Assembly (NCBI RefSeq): GCF_000498495.1
Contig: NZ_AVCS01000009.1
Span: 124,001-188,000 of the forward strand
Source: Flavobacterium enshiense DK69
GTDB taxonomy: Bacteria; Bacteroidota; Bacteroidia; Flavobacteriales; Flavobacteriaceae
Length of the DNA stretch: 64,000 bases
Direction: 5' to 3'
A program made the position numbers and the translations under genes. The notes beneath the pieces were generated by a model. The model was not told where the DNA came from and ran no database searches. It saw nothing but the letters and a program-made list of their open reading frames with translations. Positions 25,695 through 35,169 of the stretch are shown one piece after another; the stretch's first letter is position 1; every line of letters begins with the position of its first letter.

Positions 25695-26783
25695 ATGCAA
25701 AAAAAAATACAATATGATTTAAGGTTGCAGCCATTATGGACAAGAATTGTTTTATTGTCTGTACTCGGTTATGAGGGCTTAGGGGGATTGGTTGGCGGTA
25801 GCTTTTTGGTTGCAAAATCAAATGGTGAATTGATGAAAATGCCGGTTGAAATAATGCATGGCACCTTTAATGATTTTCTCATCCCCGGGATTATACTTTT
25901 TGTGATGGGGGTTCTGAGCCTGTTTGCTTTTTTCAGAATCCTTCGCAAAAGGCAAAACGATTGGCTTTGGTCTTGTGTTGGACTTTTGGGTTGGTACATA
26001 TGGTTTGTTGTTGAAATAATTATTCTGCAGGAACTGCATTGGCTGCACCTTATGTGGGGAGTGCCTGTCCTGCTGGGAATTATAACCGCTGTTCCTCTTG
26101 TTGTGGCGAGAAATAATACGTCTTCAATGCTTAACTATTTATTGTACTGTGGTATTCTTTCTTCATTGTGGTACACATTTATGAACGTATTCGTGCCATT
26201 GCATTATCCGGGATATTCATCCACTTCGTTAACCGTTAGCGAACTTTCAGCCATAGGAGCGCCTACACGGATTCTTTGGGTATTGTTGGGTACACTGTAT
26301 CCATTGCTTTATGCTGCATTTGGCTGGGGAGTTTTATATGCATCCGGAAATAATAAAAAGCTGAAAATTCTTTCGGCACTAATTATTGGTTACAGTGTCC
26401 TCAATCTTTACTGGCCGCCCATGCATACACGCGAGGCAATTGCTTCGGGCGCAAAGTCTTTAAGTGACACCCTTCATATTGCATGGACTATTGCTACGGT
26501 GTTGCTGTTTGTCTTCACTATGGCATTCGGAGCCGCGGTATTTGGAAAAACATTCCGCATTTATACCATCATCAGTATCACGCTCCTAGTGGGATTTGGA
26601 ATACTAACAAGCCAAGATGCTCCAAATCTTGAAGCCAATTTGCCAACACCGATGATGGGTTTATGGGAGCGCATCAACCAATATATCTATTTCCTGTGGG
26701 TGATTGTACTGTCAATTCAACTGATAAAGAAAAATAAAATCAACTCCAATAGACCGGATTTGCCCACGAGCGAAGCGAACTGA
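25695..26783 (+). CDS. Polytopic membrane protein, C-terminal half DUF998-like
   Basis: This 362-residue protein has about ten hydrophobic segments in two groups. The N-terminal group (about 15-140) is not assigned to a family with confidence. The C-terminal group (about 145-345) resembles DUF998 with ELSAIGAPTRILWVLLGTLY and NLYWPPMHTREAIASGAKSL. The final residues (LPTSEAN) and stop codon are encoded within a 17-base segment that also occurs near 551, so the natural C-terminus may have been altered by a repeat. A role is not known. It is probably cotranscribed with the DUF445 gene. Confidence 0.6.
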   Translation: MQKKIQYDLRLQPLWTRIVLLSVLGYEGLGGLVGGSFLVAKSNGELMKMPVEIMHGTFNDFLIPGIILFVMGVLSLFAFFRILRKRQNDWLWSCVGLLGWYIWFVVEIIILQELHWLHLMWGVPVLLGIITAVPLVVARNNTSSMLNYLLYCGILSSLWYTFMNVFVPLHYPGYSSTSLTVSELSAIGAPTRILWVLLGTLYPLLYAAFGWGVLYASGNNKKLKILSALIIGYSVLNLYWPPMHTREAIASGAKSLSDTLHIAWTIATVLLFVFTMAFGAAVFGKTFRIYTIISITLLVGFGILTSQDAPNLEANLPTPMMGLWERINQYIYFLWVIVLSIQLIKKNKINSNRPDLPTSEAN

Positions 26784-26910
26784 CGAAACGAGTTCAGCAT
26801 GACGGAGCAACGGTCAGATTTATAAAAAACATTTTTGAGACGGCTTTTTTATATGTTCGGTTTGAATGTTACTGCTAACTGTTACTGCGACTGAAGACTG
26901 CGACTGTTGA

Positions 26911-28302
26911 CTAATCCATTCCCTCAATTTTCACGTTCATCTGGCCGGTGCCTTTTATGAAAGCAATGATTGCTTTGTCCGTAAGGGCTACCCTGTCAAA
27001 TTCAAGGTCGTTTAATGTACCGTTTACAAAAACACCTTTCATGGGCGAATAATTGGTAAGGTACGGCAATAGGTTTTTCTTCGCTTCGTCTAAATTCCCC
27101 TGAATCGAATAACGGCAGGTCTTCTGAATTTTATTCAGGATGATCCCGCTCAGAAGCCAGTTGGCAGTTCTCGTTAATGCACCCTTGGTGTCTAAGACAT
27201 AATCCAACTGGTCGAAGTATATTTCTTTGGTTGCGGCATTGTAACTCGGATAACCGGACAAATAAATGGTTCCGTTTACACTTCCGATCATATCCAACGC
27301 AACAATCATCTTGCCGTCTTTGTGCCATAAATCCACTTTCTGTACTGTTATTTTTCGGCTTCCCGATGAGAAGACCTGTCCCTGGAATTTCTTATTTATA
27401 AGGCGTGAAGCTGTTTCGTAGGTGGAAACGGCTGCTACGCTGGCTTCAATTTTATTCGGCATGCTGGTTACCGGTTTCAGTACGATGTTTTCCTTTTTAA
27501 AGGTATTGGCGGGTTTTTCTCCCACGACGGTCTGCATACTGCATTTCAATCCCATGTCCATGGTGATTTTGTTTTTAGCCAAGACAGCATCGGTTACATA
27601 CAATTCGGCCGGGATCATTTTAAACCAAGCTTCATATTGCTCACTGGTTTGGATCGGAATGCTCAATTTTTCCAGAACCGATAAAACTGTCGGCCTGAAA
27701 TCAACCGATTTGCCAATGGCATTGTCTATTTTATTGGCGATTTTCGATTTGAAAATGCGAAGTGTCGGATTCACTATGTAGGTAATTGGTATATTTTTTC
27801 CTGAAACAACAATGGACGGGCTTTCACTCCATTCAAAATCTTCAATGCTGGATGAAGTGGTAAGTTTCCAGTTCGAGAGTTTTACATCACTTAAAATAGT
27901 AACCGTTCCGTTAAGATTGATTTCACGGGTGTCATTCAGTCCCAAGTAATCGGTTCCGTATTTTAGTTTAATCCACATTTTCAAAGGGACTACCGATTCG
28001 AGTTTTCCGTTTTTCTCGGTTAGTTTTATGGGCGCCTGTTTCCATATTTTCATCTCGGTTTTATCATCAGACAGTATGCTGTCGTTGTAAACTAAGCCGG
28101 TTAAGGCTTTGTTGAGTTGGGTTTCAACTTCCTTTAACGGGATTTCGACAGGCATGTTGATGAAGGAAGTGCTTGTTTCGTAAACCGCTGGGGCGTTATC
28201 GCTTGGTAAAGGTTTTAGCGCTTCTATTTTTTTTGAGGATGAGCAGCCAATTGGGACAGTCAATAAAGAAAAAAAAACTAATAAAGAGAAAAGTAGCTTC
28301 AT
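26911..28302 (-). CDS. DUF4403 family lipoprotein
   Basis: The product is 463 residues from the ATG at 28302, chosen because it gives a lipoprotein signal peptide with lipobox VPIGC (Cys20); the reading frame stays open 45 codons further upstream without a plausible start. The sequence matches the DUF4403 pattern: FINMPVEIPLKEVETQLNKA, then repeated paired strand regions and IDNAIGKSVDFRPTVLSVLE. DUF4403 proteins are predicted to be tubular lipid-binding-like folds in the envelope with no known function. The gene is divergent from the TolC-family gene, with a 144-bp spacer between them. Confidence 0.8.
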   Translation of the reverse strand: MKLLFSLLVFFSLLTVPIGCSSSKKIEALKPLPSDNAPAVYETSTSFINMPVEIPLKEVETQLNKALTGLVYNDSILSDDKTEMKIWKQAPIKLTEKNGKLESVVPLKMWIKLKYGTDYLGLNDTREINLNGTVTILSDVKLSNWKLTTSSSIEDFEWSESPSIVVSGKNIPITYIVNPTLRIFKSKIANKIDNAIGKSVDFRPTVLSVLEKLSIPIQTSEQYEAWFKMIPAELYVTDAVLAKNKITMDMGLKCSMQTVVGEKPANTFKKENIVLKPVTSMPNKIEASVAAVSTYETASRLINKKFQGQVFSSGSRKITVQKVDLWHKDGKMIVALDMIGSVNGTIYLSGYPSYNAATKEIYFDQLDYVLDTKGALTRTANWLLSGIILNKIQKTCRYSIQGNLDEAKKNLLPYLTNYSPMKGVFVNGTLNDLEFDRVALTDKAIIAFIKGTGQMNVKIEGMD

Positions 28303-28446
28303 GTGGGTTTTAATAAATCGGAGTAAAAGTAAAATTTTTATTCTTAGCGTGCTGTAACTTTTTGTAAAGAAATGCGTCTTATGGTTTTTAAGAATAAGAG
28401 CGTACTTTCTGATAAAATCGGTACGGCCTCTTTTCAAAATCAGTAT

Positions 28447-29892
28447 ATGAAAAGAACAATTAAAGTTAAAACATTGTTTTTCGGATTGCTGTTGATGTCA
28501 TTTCATTCCAAAGGGCAATCCAAAAAATGGACGCTTGAAGAATGTGTGAACTATGCAATGGAAAAAAACATATCCATACGGAACACAACCTTGGATAAGG
28601 AACTTTCGGATATTTCCAAAAAGGAGGCGTATGGTAATTTCCTGCCATCCGTGAATGGGTCGGCCTCACATTCCTGGAACATTGGTTTGAATCAGGATAT
28701 CACTACGGGTTTGTTGAGAAACCAGACCACGCAGTATAGCAATGTTGGGATTAATGCCGGCGTTGATATTTATAAAGGGCTTCAGAATCAAAACAGGTTA
28801 CGAAAAGCTAATCTTTCCATCATAGCGACACAGTATCAGCTTACCAAAATGCAGGAAGATGTTTCGCTTAATGTAGTGAACGCCTATCTGCAGATTATTT
28901 TCAACAAGGAAAATTTAAAAGTGCAGCAGGAGCAGTTGAGTTATGAAAATAAACAAATGCAGCGTACCCAAGAATTGGTTGATGCCGGCGTTGTGCCAAA
29001 AGGCGATTTGATGGACGTGAAAGCCACAGTAGCGACCACTACCCAAAGGATGATTGCTGCTGAAAACGCTTTGCTGATTTCAAAACTGAGCCTTTCGCAG
29101 TTACTTCAGTTAGAGGATTTTCAGAACTTTGATATTGCCGACACTTCAGTGCCTGTCCAGGAGAGCAGTATTTTGCTGCAGGAACCTAAGACTATTTTTG
29201 ATAAGGCGAAGGAAATAAGAACCGATATCAAAATGGCCGAAACAAACGTGGAAATTGCCGAAAGAGATTTGAAAATAGCGCGTGGGGCCTATCAACCGAC
29301 GCTTAGCGGATTCTACAGTTTTGCAACTCGTGCTTCGTATTCGGATAGGATAGTGGGGGTACAGCCTGATACTCAGAATCCAACATCTGTTATTGGTTAT
29401 GTGGACGGAACTAATCAATTGGTTTTACAGCCCAATTTCACACCAGTATTAGGGGGACCGAAGCCGATTTTAGATCAGTTCGATGAGAATAAAGGACAGA
29501 ATATTGCATTGTCATTGAATGTTCCGATTTTACAAGGTTTGTCAGCCAGAAATAATGTAGCGCGTTCAAAAGTAGCCTTGGAACGTTCTAAAATTAATTT
29601 GGAACAAAACCAGCTGGATTTAGAGCGTACCGTCTATACAGCCTACACCGATACAAAAGGTGCTTTGAAATCGTATGAAGCTGCGGTGACTACTTTAGAA
29701 GCCAGAGAACAGTCATATAATTATGCTAAAGAGCGCTACGAAGTAGGCTTGATGAATGTTTTCGATTTCAATCAGGCACAAACATTATATGTAAATGCTC
29801 AATCGGAGGTTTTAAGAACTAAATACGATTATATTTTCAGAACAAAAATATTGGAATTTTACTTCGGAATCCCAATTGTACAAAAACAATAA
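28447..29892 (+). CDS. TolC family outer-membrane efflux protein
   Basis: TolC proteins form trimeric outer-membrane tunnels for tripartite pumps and type I secretion. From the ATG at 28447 the product is 481 residues with a signal peptide (cleavage near SKGQ), then WTLEECVNYAMEKNISIRN, the typical TolC N-terminus, and two repeats of long helices (about 150-230 and 375-470) with FDFNQAQTLYVNAQSEVLRT near the end. I prefer this start to one 25 codons upstream because the signal peptide follows directly. The adaptor gene begins 3 bp after the stop, so the two form an operon. Confidence 0.92.
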   Translation: MKRTIKVKTLFFGLLLMSFHSKGQSKKWTLEECVNYAMEKNISIRNTTLDKELSDISKKEAYGNFLPSVNGSASHSWNIGLNQDITTGLLRNQTTQYSNVGINAGVDIYKGLQNQNRLRKANLSIIATQYQLTKMQEDVSLNVVNAYLQIIFNKENLKVQQEQLSYENKQMQRTQELVDAGVVPKGDLMDVKATVATTTQRMIAAENALLISKLSLSQLLQLEDFQNFDIADTSVPVQESSILLQEPKTIFDKAKEIRTDIKMAETNVEIAERDLKIARGAYQPTLSGFYSFATRASYSDRIVGVQPDTQNPTSVIGYVDGTNQLVLQPNFTPVLGGPKPILDQFDENKGQNIALSLNVPILQGLSARNNVARSKVALERSKINLEQNQLDLERTVYTAYTDTKGALKSYEAAVTTLEAREQSYNYAKERYEVGLMNVFDFNQAQTLYVNAQSEVLRTKYDYIFRTKILEFYFGIPIVQKQ

Positions 29893-29895
29893 ATC

Positions 29896-31218
29896 ATGAC
29901 AAAAAAGACAAAATATTTAGTATTAGGAGGAACTTTAGTCTTAGTTGCGGCATTGGTAATGCTAAGCAAAAAAGGGGTTATCGGGAATAAAGACGAAGGA
30001 AAAGAAGTTGAAATTGCAAAGACCGACGCCATCACTATTGTGGAAACGGTTTCGGCTACCGGGAAAGTCCAGCCAGAAGTGGAGGTTAAAATTTCTTCGG
30101 AAGTGTCGGGAGAGATTATTTCGCTGCCTGTTAAGGAAGGACAAACCGTTAAGAAAGGGGATCTACTGGTGAAAATCAATCCTGATATTTATGAGTCGGG
30201 TGTGAATCGTACCGTGGCTTCCCTGTCGACAACCAAAGCGGGATTAAATCAGGCCGATGCCCAATTGAAAGAAGCAAAATCAAATTACGACAGAAACAAA
30301 AGGCTGTTTGAAAAAGGGGTGATTTCAAAATCGGAATGGGATAAGGTGGTTTCTGCATATGAGGTTGCCGAAGCGAATAAACAATCGGCTTACTATAACG
30401 TGAAAAGTGCTTCTGCTACTGTAACGGAAGCAAAGGATAACCTTGGAAGAACTACCATTTACTCTCCGGCAGACGGAACGATTTCAAGATTGGATGTGGA
30501 ATTGGGAGAGCGCGTTTTAGGAACCCAGCAAATGGCAGGAACTGAATTACTACGCGTAGCCAACCTGAACAATATGGAAGTGGAAGTGGATGTTAATGAA
30601 AATGATATCGTTAAGATCAGCATAGGGGATGAGGCTAAAATTGAAGTGGATGCCTATTTGAAAAAAGAATTCAAAGGGATTGTTACCAGTATTTCCAATT
30701 CATCTGTAGCAACGACTTCTGCGGATCAGGTGACCAATTTTAAAGTGAAAGTTCGTATTTTGAAGGAATCGTATGCCGATTTAACCGAAGGGAAGCCGGC
30801 TAACTTTTCGCCTTTCCGTCCAGGGATGACGGCTACTGTTGATATCATTACCACTCGAAAAGAGAATATCCTTGCAGTGCCGATCAGTGCCGTTGTGATG
30901 AAAACCGATACGACTGCTGTTAAAAAGGATGTGGTAGAGGAATTGGAAAAAGAACAGGAAGAGAAAATCAAAGGTTCTACCGATAAAAAATACGAATGTG
31001 TATTTGTGAAAGTTGGGGACAAAGCAAAATTGCGCGTTATCAAAACCGGTATTCAGGACGATACCAATATCGAAGTGCTTAGCGGACTGAAAAAAGGAGA
31101 TGTTGTGATCGTGGGGCCTTATACCACTGTAACCAAAGAATTGAATCCGGGAGATAAAGTCACTATTAAGAAGAAAGATGCCGGGGAAAAAGATAAAGAC
31201 AAGGAAGAAAAAGCATAG
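29896..31218 (+). CDS. Periplasmic adaptor (HlyD/MacA family) of an efflux pump
   Basis: The 440-residue protein is a membrane fusion protein linking an inner-membrane pump to the TolC-like tunnel encoded just upstream. It has an N-terminal anchor (about 7-23), a biotinyl-lipoyl half motif (KISSEVSGEIISLPVKEGQT), a helical hairpin (about 100-180), the second half (TIYSPADGTISRLDVELGER), a beta-barrel domain and a Lys/Asp/Glu-rich tail. The insert VEELEKEQEEKIKGSTDKK near residue 345 is unusual. The overall pattern is closest to MacA-type adaptors, but no MacB-like ATPase or RND pump follows: the next gene is tsaB. Confidence 0.9.
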   Translation: MTKKTKYLVLGGTLVLVAALVMLSKKGVIGNKDEGKEVEIAKTDAITIVETVSATGKVQPEVEVKISSEVSGEIISLPVKEGQTVKKGDLLVKINPDIYESGVNRTVASLSTTKAGLNQADAQLKEAKSNYDRNKRLFEKGVISKSEWDKVVSAYEVAEANKQSAYYNVKSASATVTEAKDNLGRTTIYSPADGTISRLDVELGERVLGTQQMAGTELLRVANLNNMEVEVDVNENDIVKISIGDEAKIEVDAYLKKEFKGIVTSISNSSVATTSADQVTNFKVKVRILKESYADLTEGKPANFSPFRPGMTATVDIITTRKENILAVPISAVVMKTDTTAVKKDVVEELEKEQEEKIKGSTDKKYECVFVKVGDKAKLRVIKTGIQDDTNIEVLSGLKKGDVVIVGPYTTVTKELNPGDKVTIKKKDAGEKDKDKEEKA

Positions 31219-31240
31219 AGGAAGTAATTCGAAATAAATC

Positions 31241-31319
31241 AAATTCCAAAATCCAAATGGTTTGCATAAAGCAGCTGTTTGGTTTTTTTTTGGAATTTTG
31301 GATTTGTAATTTGGAATTT
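31241..31319 (+). repeat. Long imperfect inverted repeat between the adaptor gene and tsaB
   Basis: Bases 31241-31258 and 31302-31319 are inverted copies matching at 16 of 18 positions, separated by 43 nt that include a T-run. It may end transcription of the efflux operon. Its right arm overlaps the -33 region of the tsaB promoter. Motifs built on AATTCCAAA/TTTGGAATT are, as I recall, frequent in Flavobacterium spacers. Confidence 0.55.
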
Positions 31320-31335
31320 CAAAAACGTATCTTTG
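31304..31335 (+). promoter_or_regulatory. Putative tsaB promoter
   Basis: TTG (31304-31306), a 21-bp spacer and TATCTTTG (31328-31335) fit the Bacteroidota consensus, 17 bp before the tsaB start codon. Confidence 0.6.
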
Positions 31336-31352
31336 CCAATAATTTCAAAATC

Positions 31353-32024
31353 ATGGCTTATATTTTAAATATTGAAACGGCAACCAAAAACTGTTCTGTA
31401 ACAATTGCAAACGAAGGGAAAACCATCGTTTGTCTGGAAGTAGCCGATGAAGGGTATTCCCATGCGGAGAAGCTGCATCTTTTTTTTGAGGAAGCTTTGC
31501 GTCAGGCTGGGATAACGTTTCGGGATTTAAAAGCAGTGGCTGTTAGTCAGGGGCCGGGTTCTTATACCGGATTACGCATTGGTGTTTCGGCTGCGAAAGG
31601 ATTGTCGTATTCACTCAATATTCCATTGATCGCAACTGATACGTTGGAGGCTTTGGCCCGTAAAATCATTATCGAAAATGGTTTTATAGTTCCTATGATT
31701 GATGCGCGTCGTATGGAAGTATTCGCTTCCGGTTTTGATCGAAATTATGTGAAGCAGTTTGAAACCAGAGCAGATATAATCGATGGAAATTCGTATTCCG
31801 AATTATCCGGAATTATACACTTGGTGGGTGATGGCGCCCAAAAATGCAAAGAAGTTCTCAACTCGGAACGCTTTGTGTACCACGATGAAGTCGTTTATCC
31901 GTCTTCTAATGAAATGGCCGCAATGTCATTTGAAAAGTACAAAAAAAGCGACTTTGTAGATGTCGCTTATTTTGAACCTTTTTATTTGAAAGACTTTGTG
32001 ATGACCACTAAACCTAAAGTTTAA
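31353..32024 (+). CDS. tsaB: tRNA threonylcarbamoyladenosine synthesis protein TsaB
   Basis: TsaB is the inactive partner that dimerises with TsaD in making the t6A37 modification of ANN-decoding tRNAs. The product is 223 residues from the ATG at 31353, chosen because MAYILNIETATKNCSVTI is the family N-terminus; the longer frame to 31257 reads through the inverted repeat. The signature AVSQGPGSYTGLRIGVSAAK is complete. The gene overlaps the convergent mechanosensitive channel gene by 11 bp at the 3' end. Confidence 0.92.
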   Translation: MAYILNIETATKNCSVTIANEGKTIVCLEVADEGYSHAEKLHLFFEEALRQAGITFRDLKAVAVSQGPGSYTGLRIGVSAAKGLSYSLNIPLIATDTLEALARKIIIENGFIVPMIDARRMEVFASGFDRNYVKQFETRADIIDGNSYSELSGIIHLVGDGAQKCKEVLNSERFVYHDEVVYPSSNEMAAMSFEKYKKSDFVDVAYFEPFYLKDFVMTTKPKV

Positions 32025-32790
32025 CTACATTTTTACTTCGTTCCAGTATATCCGAATTCACCATTTGGAAATCGGCGTTCTTTACCCATACGCGAACGGC
32101 GAAATTTACGGTAGAGTCGGTAAGTTCGTTCACGGTAACTTCTGGAGCCGGTGATTTTAATACTTTCGGATGAGTGGTAACAATCGTTTCCAGTTCGCCT
32201 TTTACAGCTTTGATATTTGAATCATAGCTTGTACGTACAATCAAGTCACTTCGGCGCGTGCTTTTTTGAGAAAGGTTTTTGATCTTTCCGTTGGATAAAA
32301 TACCGTTTGGAATATAGATGATGTGGTTTTGCCCGGTTAGGATTTTGGTTGTGAAAATCTGAATTTCCAATACTTTTCCGGATTCTGACTGCGCTTCAAT
32401 AGTGTCGCCCACTTTAAAAGGTTTGAACATGATGATCAGCATTCCGCCCGCAAAATTCGAAAGTGAACCCTGCAGTGACATACCTATAGCCAAACCGATG
32501 GCTCCAAAGATGGCCACGAATGAAGTAGTTTCAATGCCAAGGCGTGAAATAACCGTTACAAAGAGTAATACTCGGGCACCCCACATCAGAATGTCGGAGA
32601 TGAAATGGATTACCGTAGGCTCCAATTCTCGTTTGGTCATGATTTGTTCGGCCACTTTTCTGAAGATCTTAATTCCCCAGATACCGACAAGCAATACCAA
32701 GGCTGCAGAAATTACCTTTGGCGAAAAATCGATTAAAACATTTATATAATGCACGACGAGATTGTGTACTTCTTCTACTTGAATAGTCAT
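32014..32790 (-). CDS. mscS: Small-conductance mechanosensitive channel (MscS family)
   Basis: The 258-residue protein has the MscS architecture: three membrane segments, of which the pore-lining third carries FGAIGLAIGMSLQGSLSNFA and GGMLIIMFKPFKVGDTIEAQ, followed by the beta domain and a C-terminal alpha/beta domain (TVNELTDSTVNFAVRVWVKN). MscS opens on hypo-osmotic shock to vent solutes. The YyaL-like gene ends on the base before its start codon, so both are read from the upstream promoter. Length and motifs are typical of the short MscS type. Confidence 0.92.
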   Translation of the reverse strand: MTIQVEEVHNLVVHYINVLIDFSPKVISAALVLLVGIWGIKIFRKVAEQIMTKRELEPTVIHFISDILMWGARVLLFVTVISRLGIETTSFVAIFGAIGLAIGMSLQGSLSNFAGGMLIIMFKPFKVGDTIEAQSESGKVLEIQIFTTKILTGQNHIIYIPNGILSNGKIKNLSQKSTRRSDLIVRTSYDSNIKAVKGELETIVTTHPKVLKSPAPEVTVNELTDSTVNFAVRVWVKNADFQMVNSDILERSKNVVKL

Positions 32791-34812
32791 TTAGTTGATT
32801 TTTAGTTCAGATACCGTTGCCTCGAGTGAGGTATTGGGTAGCAGACATTTTTTATTGTGGCAAATATAAAACAGAAGATTTTCTTCGTCAAACCTGTTGG
32901 TTAAAAAAGGTAGGTCGGATTGGGTTGTACTTCCCGCAACTATTATATTGGGAAGGTATTCGGCGTTTATCTTTTTTAGACTGTCAAGGGCTTTTTTACC
33001 GCAAATGGCTAGTTCTTTATTGTCTTCGGACAGATGTAACCACAAATTCATCCAGTTTGAATAAGCCGAAGCATAATCCAGATGCGGAATCATGTGATGC
33101 AGCATTTGCAAAGCTGTTTTTTCGTAATAAGAGTTATGGTATAAAAGAGATAAGACAAATAAATTATTGGCCATAACCGAATTGGATGCCGGAATAACAT
33201 TGTCTTCCGTTTCGAAATGGGAGGCAATGAGCTGTATTTCGTTACGGGCAGTAAAGGCAAAAAACTGCTGGGTTTCATCATAGAAATGTTCCAGGCAATA
33301 GTCCGCCAGCTGTTTGGCGTGCATCAGGTAATTTTCTTCTAAAGTAGCCTGATATAATCCGATAAAAGCATCGATTACAAAAGCATAATCTTCTAAGAAA
33401 CCTTTAATGGTGCTTTTTCCGTTTTTATAGGAATGCCACAGGAAGCCTTCTTCCGACCATTGTTTATGAAGGATAAAATCTGCATTTTTTTTAGCGATGG
33501 TCAGATAGTGTTCGTTGCCAAGTGCTTTGTAAGCGTCCACGTAACCTTTCAGCATGATGGCATTCCACGATGTTAATGATTTATCATCAAGCCTTGGTTT
33601 TGGGCGTTTTTCCCTTTCGGCAAATAGCAGTTGTTCCCAATTTTTCTTTTTAATGAGTAATTCGGTTTCGGTCAGGCCGAATTGTGATGCTATGTCTTCT
33701 GTTGACTGGCTTTGAATCAGAACATAATTGTCGTTTTCCCAAAAACCGAAATCATTTATGTTGAATAGCTCTGAAAAAACTTCAAAATCATCTTTTAGTA
33801 ATTTCTGTAATTGATCCTTTTTCCACACATAAAAAGCGCCTTCTTCCAGTTCGGCAATTTCGTTGATGCTGTCTGCATCCAATGCGGAATAAAACGCATC
33901 GTCAGGATTGAGCAATTCTCGTTCAATGAATGTCAGTGTTTTTTCGATGACTTCTTTATACAGCGGATTTTGTGTTCTTTTGTAGGCTTCGGAATACAAT
34001 GAAATCAATTGCCCGTTATCGTACAACATCTTTTCAAAGTGAGGAACGTGCCAACGCATGTCCACCGAATATCTTGAAAAACCGCCCCCAACTGTGTCAA
34101 AAAGGCCGCCGGAAGCCATCCGCATAAGCGTTAAATCGACAAAGTCTAATAAATCAGCCGATTTGGTTTGATAGCCATAACGTTGTAAAAACAAATAATT
34201 GTTGGGCATCATGAACTTAGGAGCCCTTGCATAACCGCCAAATTCCCAGTCGAAACTTCGCGACCATTTTTCTACCATGGGCTTGATATTAGCGGGGTCG
34301 ATTTTTTCGTCGGATGGATTTTTTTGAACCAGGCCCAGAAGTGTAATTCCCTGATGGAGTTTTTCCGCATAGTCGATCATTTTTTCCGGACTTTCCGTAA
34401 AAAGTTTTTGAAGCTGCTGGAGGATGTCGATCCAATCCTCTTTTCTGTGATAGGTTCCGCCCCATACTGGACGACCATCGGGAAGGCAAACCACATTCAA
34501 AGGCCAGCCGCCCTGTTTTGTCATTAACTGAACAGCTTTCATGTAAATGGCGTCAACATCGGGACGTTCCTCGCGGTCAACTTTTATGGATATGAAGTTC
34601 GGATTCATGACGTTTGCAACATCTTCGTCTTCAAAACTTTCATGCTCCATTACGTGGCACCAATGGCAGGACGAATATCCGACGCTCACCAGAATGAGTT
34701 TGTTTTCGTTTTTGGCTGATAACAGGGTTCGGTCATTCCATGCCTTCCAATGGATTGGGTTGTTGGCATGCTGTAATAAATACGGACTTGTTTCGTGCTG
34801 TAGTTCGTTCAT
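32791..34812 (-). CDS. Thioredoxin-domain protein, YyaL/SSP411 (DUF255) family
   Basis: The 673-residue protein starts with a thioredoxin-like domain (about 1-160) carrying YSSCHWCHVMEHESFED with Cys49 and Cys52, then a six-hairpin-glycosidase-like alpha/alpha barrel (NYLFLQRYGYQTKSADLLDF, GGGFSRYSVDMRWHVPHFEK and others). This matches the widely conserved YyaL/spermatogenesis-associated protein 20 family, whose substrate is not known. Its stop is directly followed by the mscS start. A hairpin with a T-run lies just upstream of the start codon. Confidence 0.9.
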   Translation of the reverse strand: MNELQHETSPYLLQHANNPIHWKAWNDRTLLSAKNENKLILVSVGYSSCHWCHVMEHESFEDEDVANVMNPNFISIKVDREERPDVDAIYMKAVQLMTKQGGWPLNVVCLPDGRPVWGGTYHRKEDWIDILQQLQKLFTESPEKMIDYAEKLHQGITLLGLVQKNPSDEKIDPANIKPMVEKWSRSFDWEFGGYARAPKFMMPNNYLFLQRYGYQTKSADLLDFVDLTLMRMASGGLFDTVGGGFSRYSVDMRWHVPHFEKMLYDNGQLISLYSEAYKRTQNPLYKEVIEKTLTFIERELLNPDDAFYSALDADSINEIAELEEGAFYVWKKDQLQKLLKDDFEVFSELFNINDFGFWENDNYVLIQSQSTEDIASQFGLTETELLIKKKNWEQLLFAEREKRPKPRLDDKSLTSWNAIMLKGYVDAYKALGNEHYLTIAKKNADFILHKQWSEEGFLWHSYKNGKSTIKGFLEDYAFVIDAFIGLYQATLEENYLMHAKQLADYCLEHFYDETQQFFAFTARNEIQLIASHFETEDNVIPASNSVMANNLFVLSLLYHNSYYEKTALQMLHHMIPHLDYASAYSNWMNLWLHLSEDNKELAICGKKALDSLKKINAEYLPNIIVAGSTTQSDLPFLTNRFDEENLLFYICHNKKCLLPNTSLEATVSELKIN

Positions 34813-34822
34813 AATCGAAGAT

Positions 34823-34848
34823 AAAAAAAGCGTTCAACATTGAACGCT
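34823..34848 (-). terminator. Terminator after dodecin, leftward
   Basis: AGCGTTCAA (34829-34837) and TTGAACGCT (34840-34848) are perfect 9-bp arms with a 2-nt loop; on the minus strand a seven-T run follows. On the same strand TATCTTTA (34849-34856), one base from the -7 consensus, directly precedes the hairpin and may serve the YyaL-like gene. Confidence 0.75.
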
Positions 34849-34872
34849 TAAAGATACGGTGATTTCCCGATA

Positions 34873-35076
34873 TTATTTTATTTCGAATGTCAGTTTCAGA
34901 TTGACCCTGTAGTGTGTGACTTTGCCTTCGTCGTTCACAACAGCACTTTGCTCCTGAACATAAGCCGATCGGATATGTTTTAGTGTTTTGGCAGCTTCAG
35001 CTACTCCTTTACGGGTTGCTTCTTCCCAGCTGACATCCGAGCTGGATAAAATTTCAATTACTTTTAGGACTCCCAT
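34873..35076 (-). CDS. Dodecin family flavin-binding protein
   Basis: Dodecins are 65-75-residue proteins that assemble into hollow dodecamers storing flavins. The 67-residue product matches the family across its length: VIEILSSSDVSWEEATRKGV, then AAKTLKHIRSAYVQEQSAVV and HYRVNLKLTFEIK. The tryptophan that stacks with flavin (Trp16 in VSWEEA) is present. It is a single-gene unit with its own leftward terminator. Confidence 0.92.
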   Translation of the reverse strand: MGVLKVIEILSSSDVSWEEATRKGVAEAAKTLKHIRSAYVQEQSAVVNDEGKVTHYRVNLKLTFEIK

Positions 35077-35169
35077 AATCTATTGTTTTTAAATGTTTTA
35101 CCTGATAAAATTAAAAGGTAATCATGTTGAAAACAATTCCTATGGGAAGTTTTAGAGCAAAGGGCAGAA

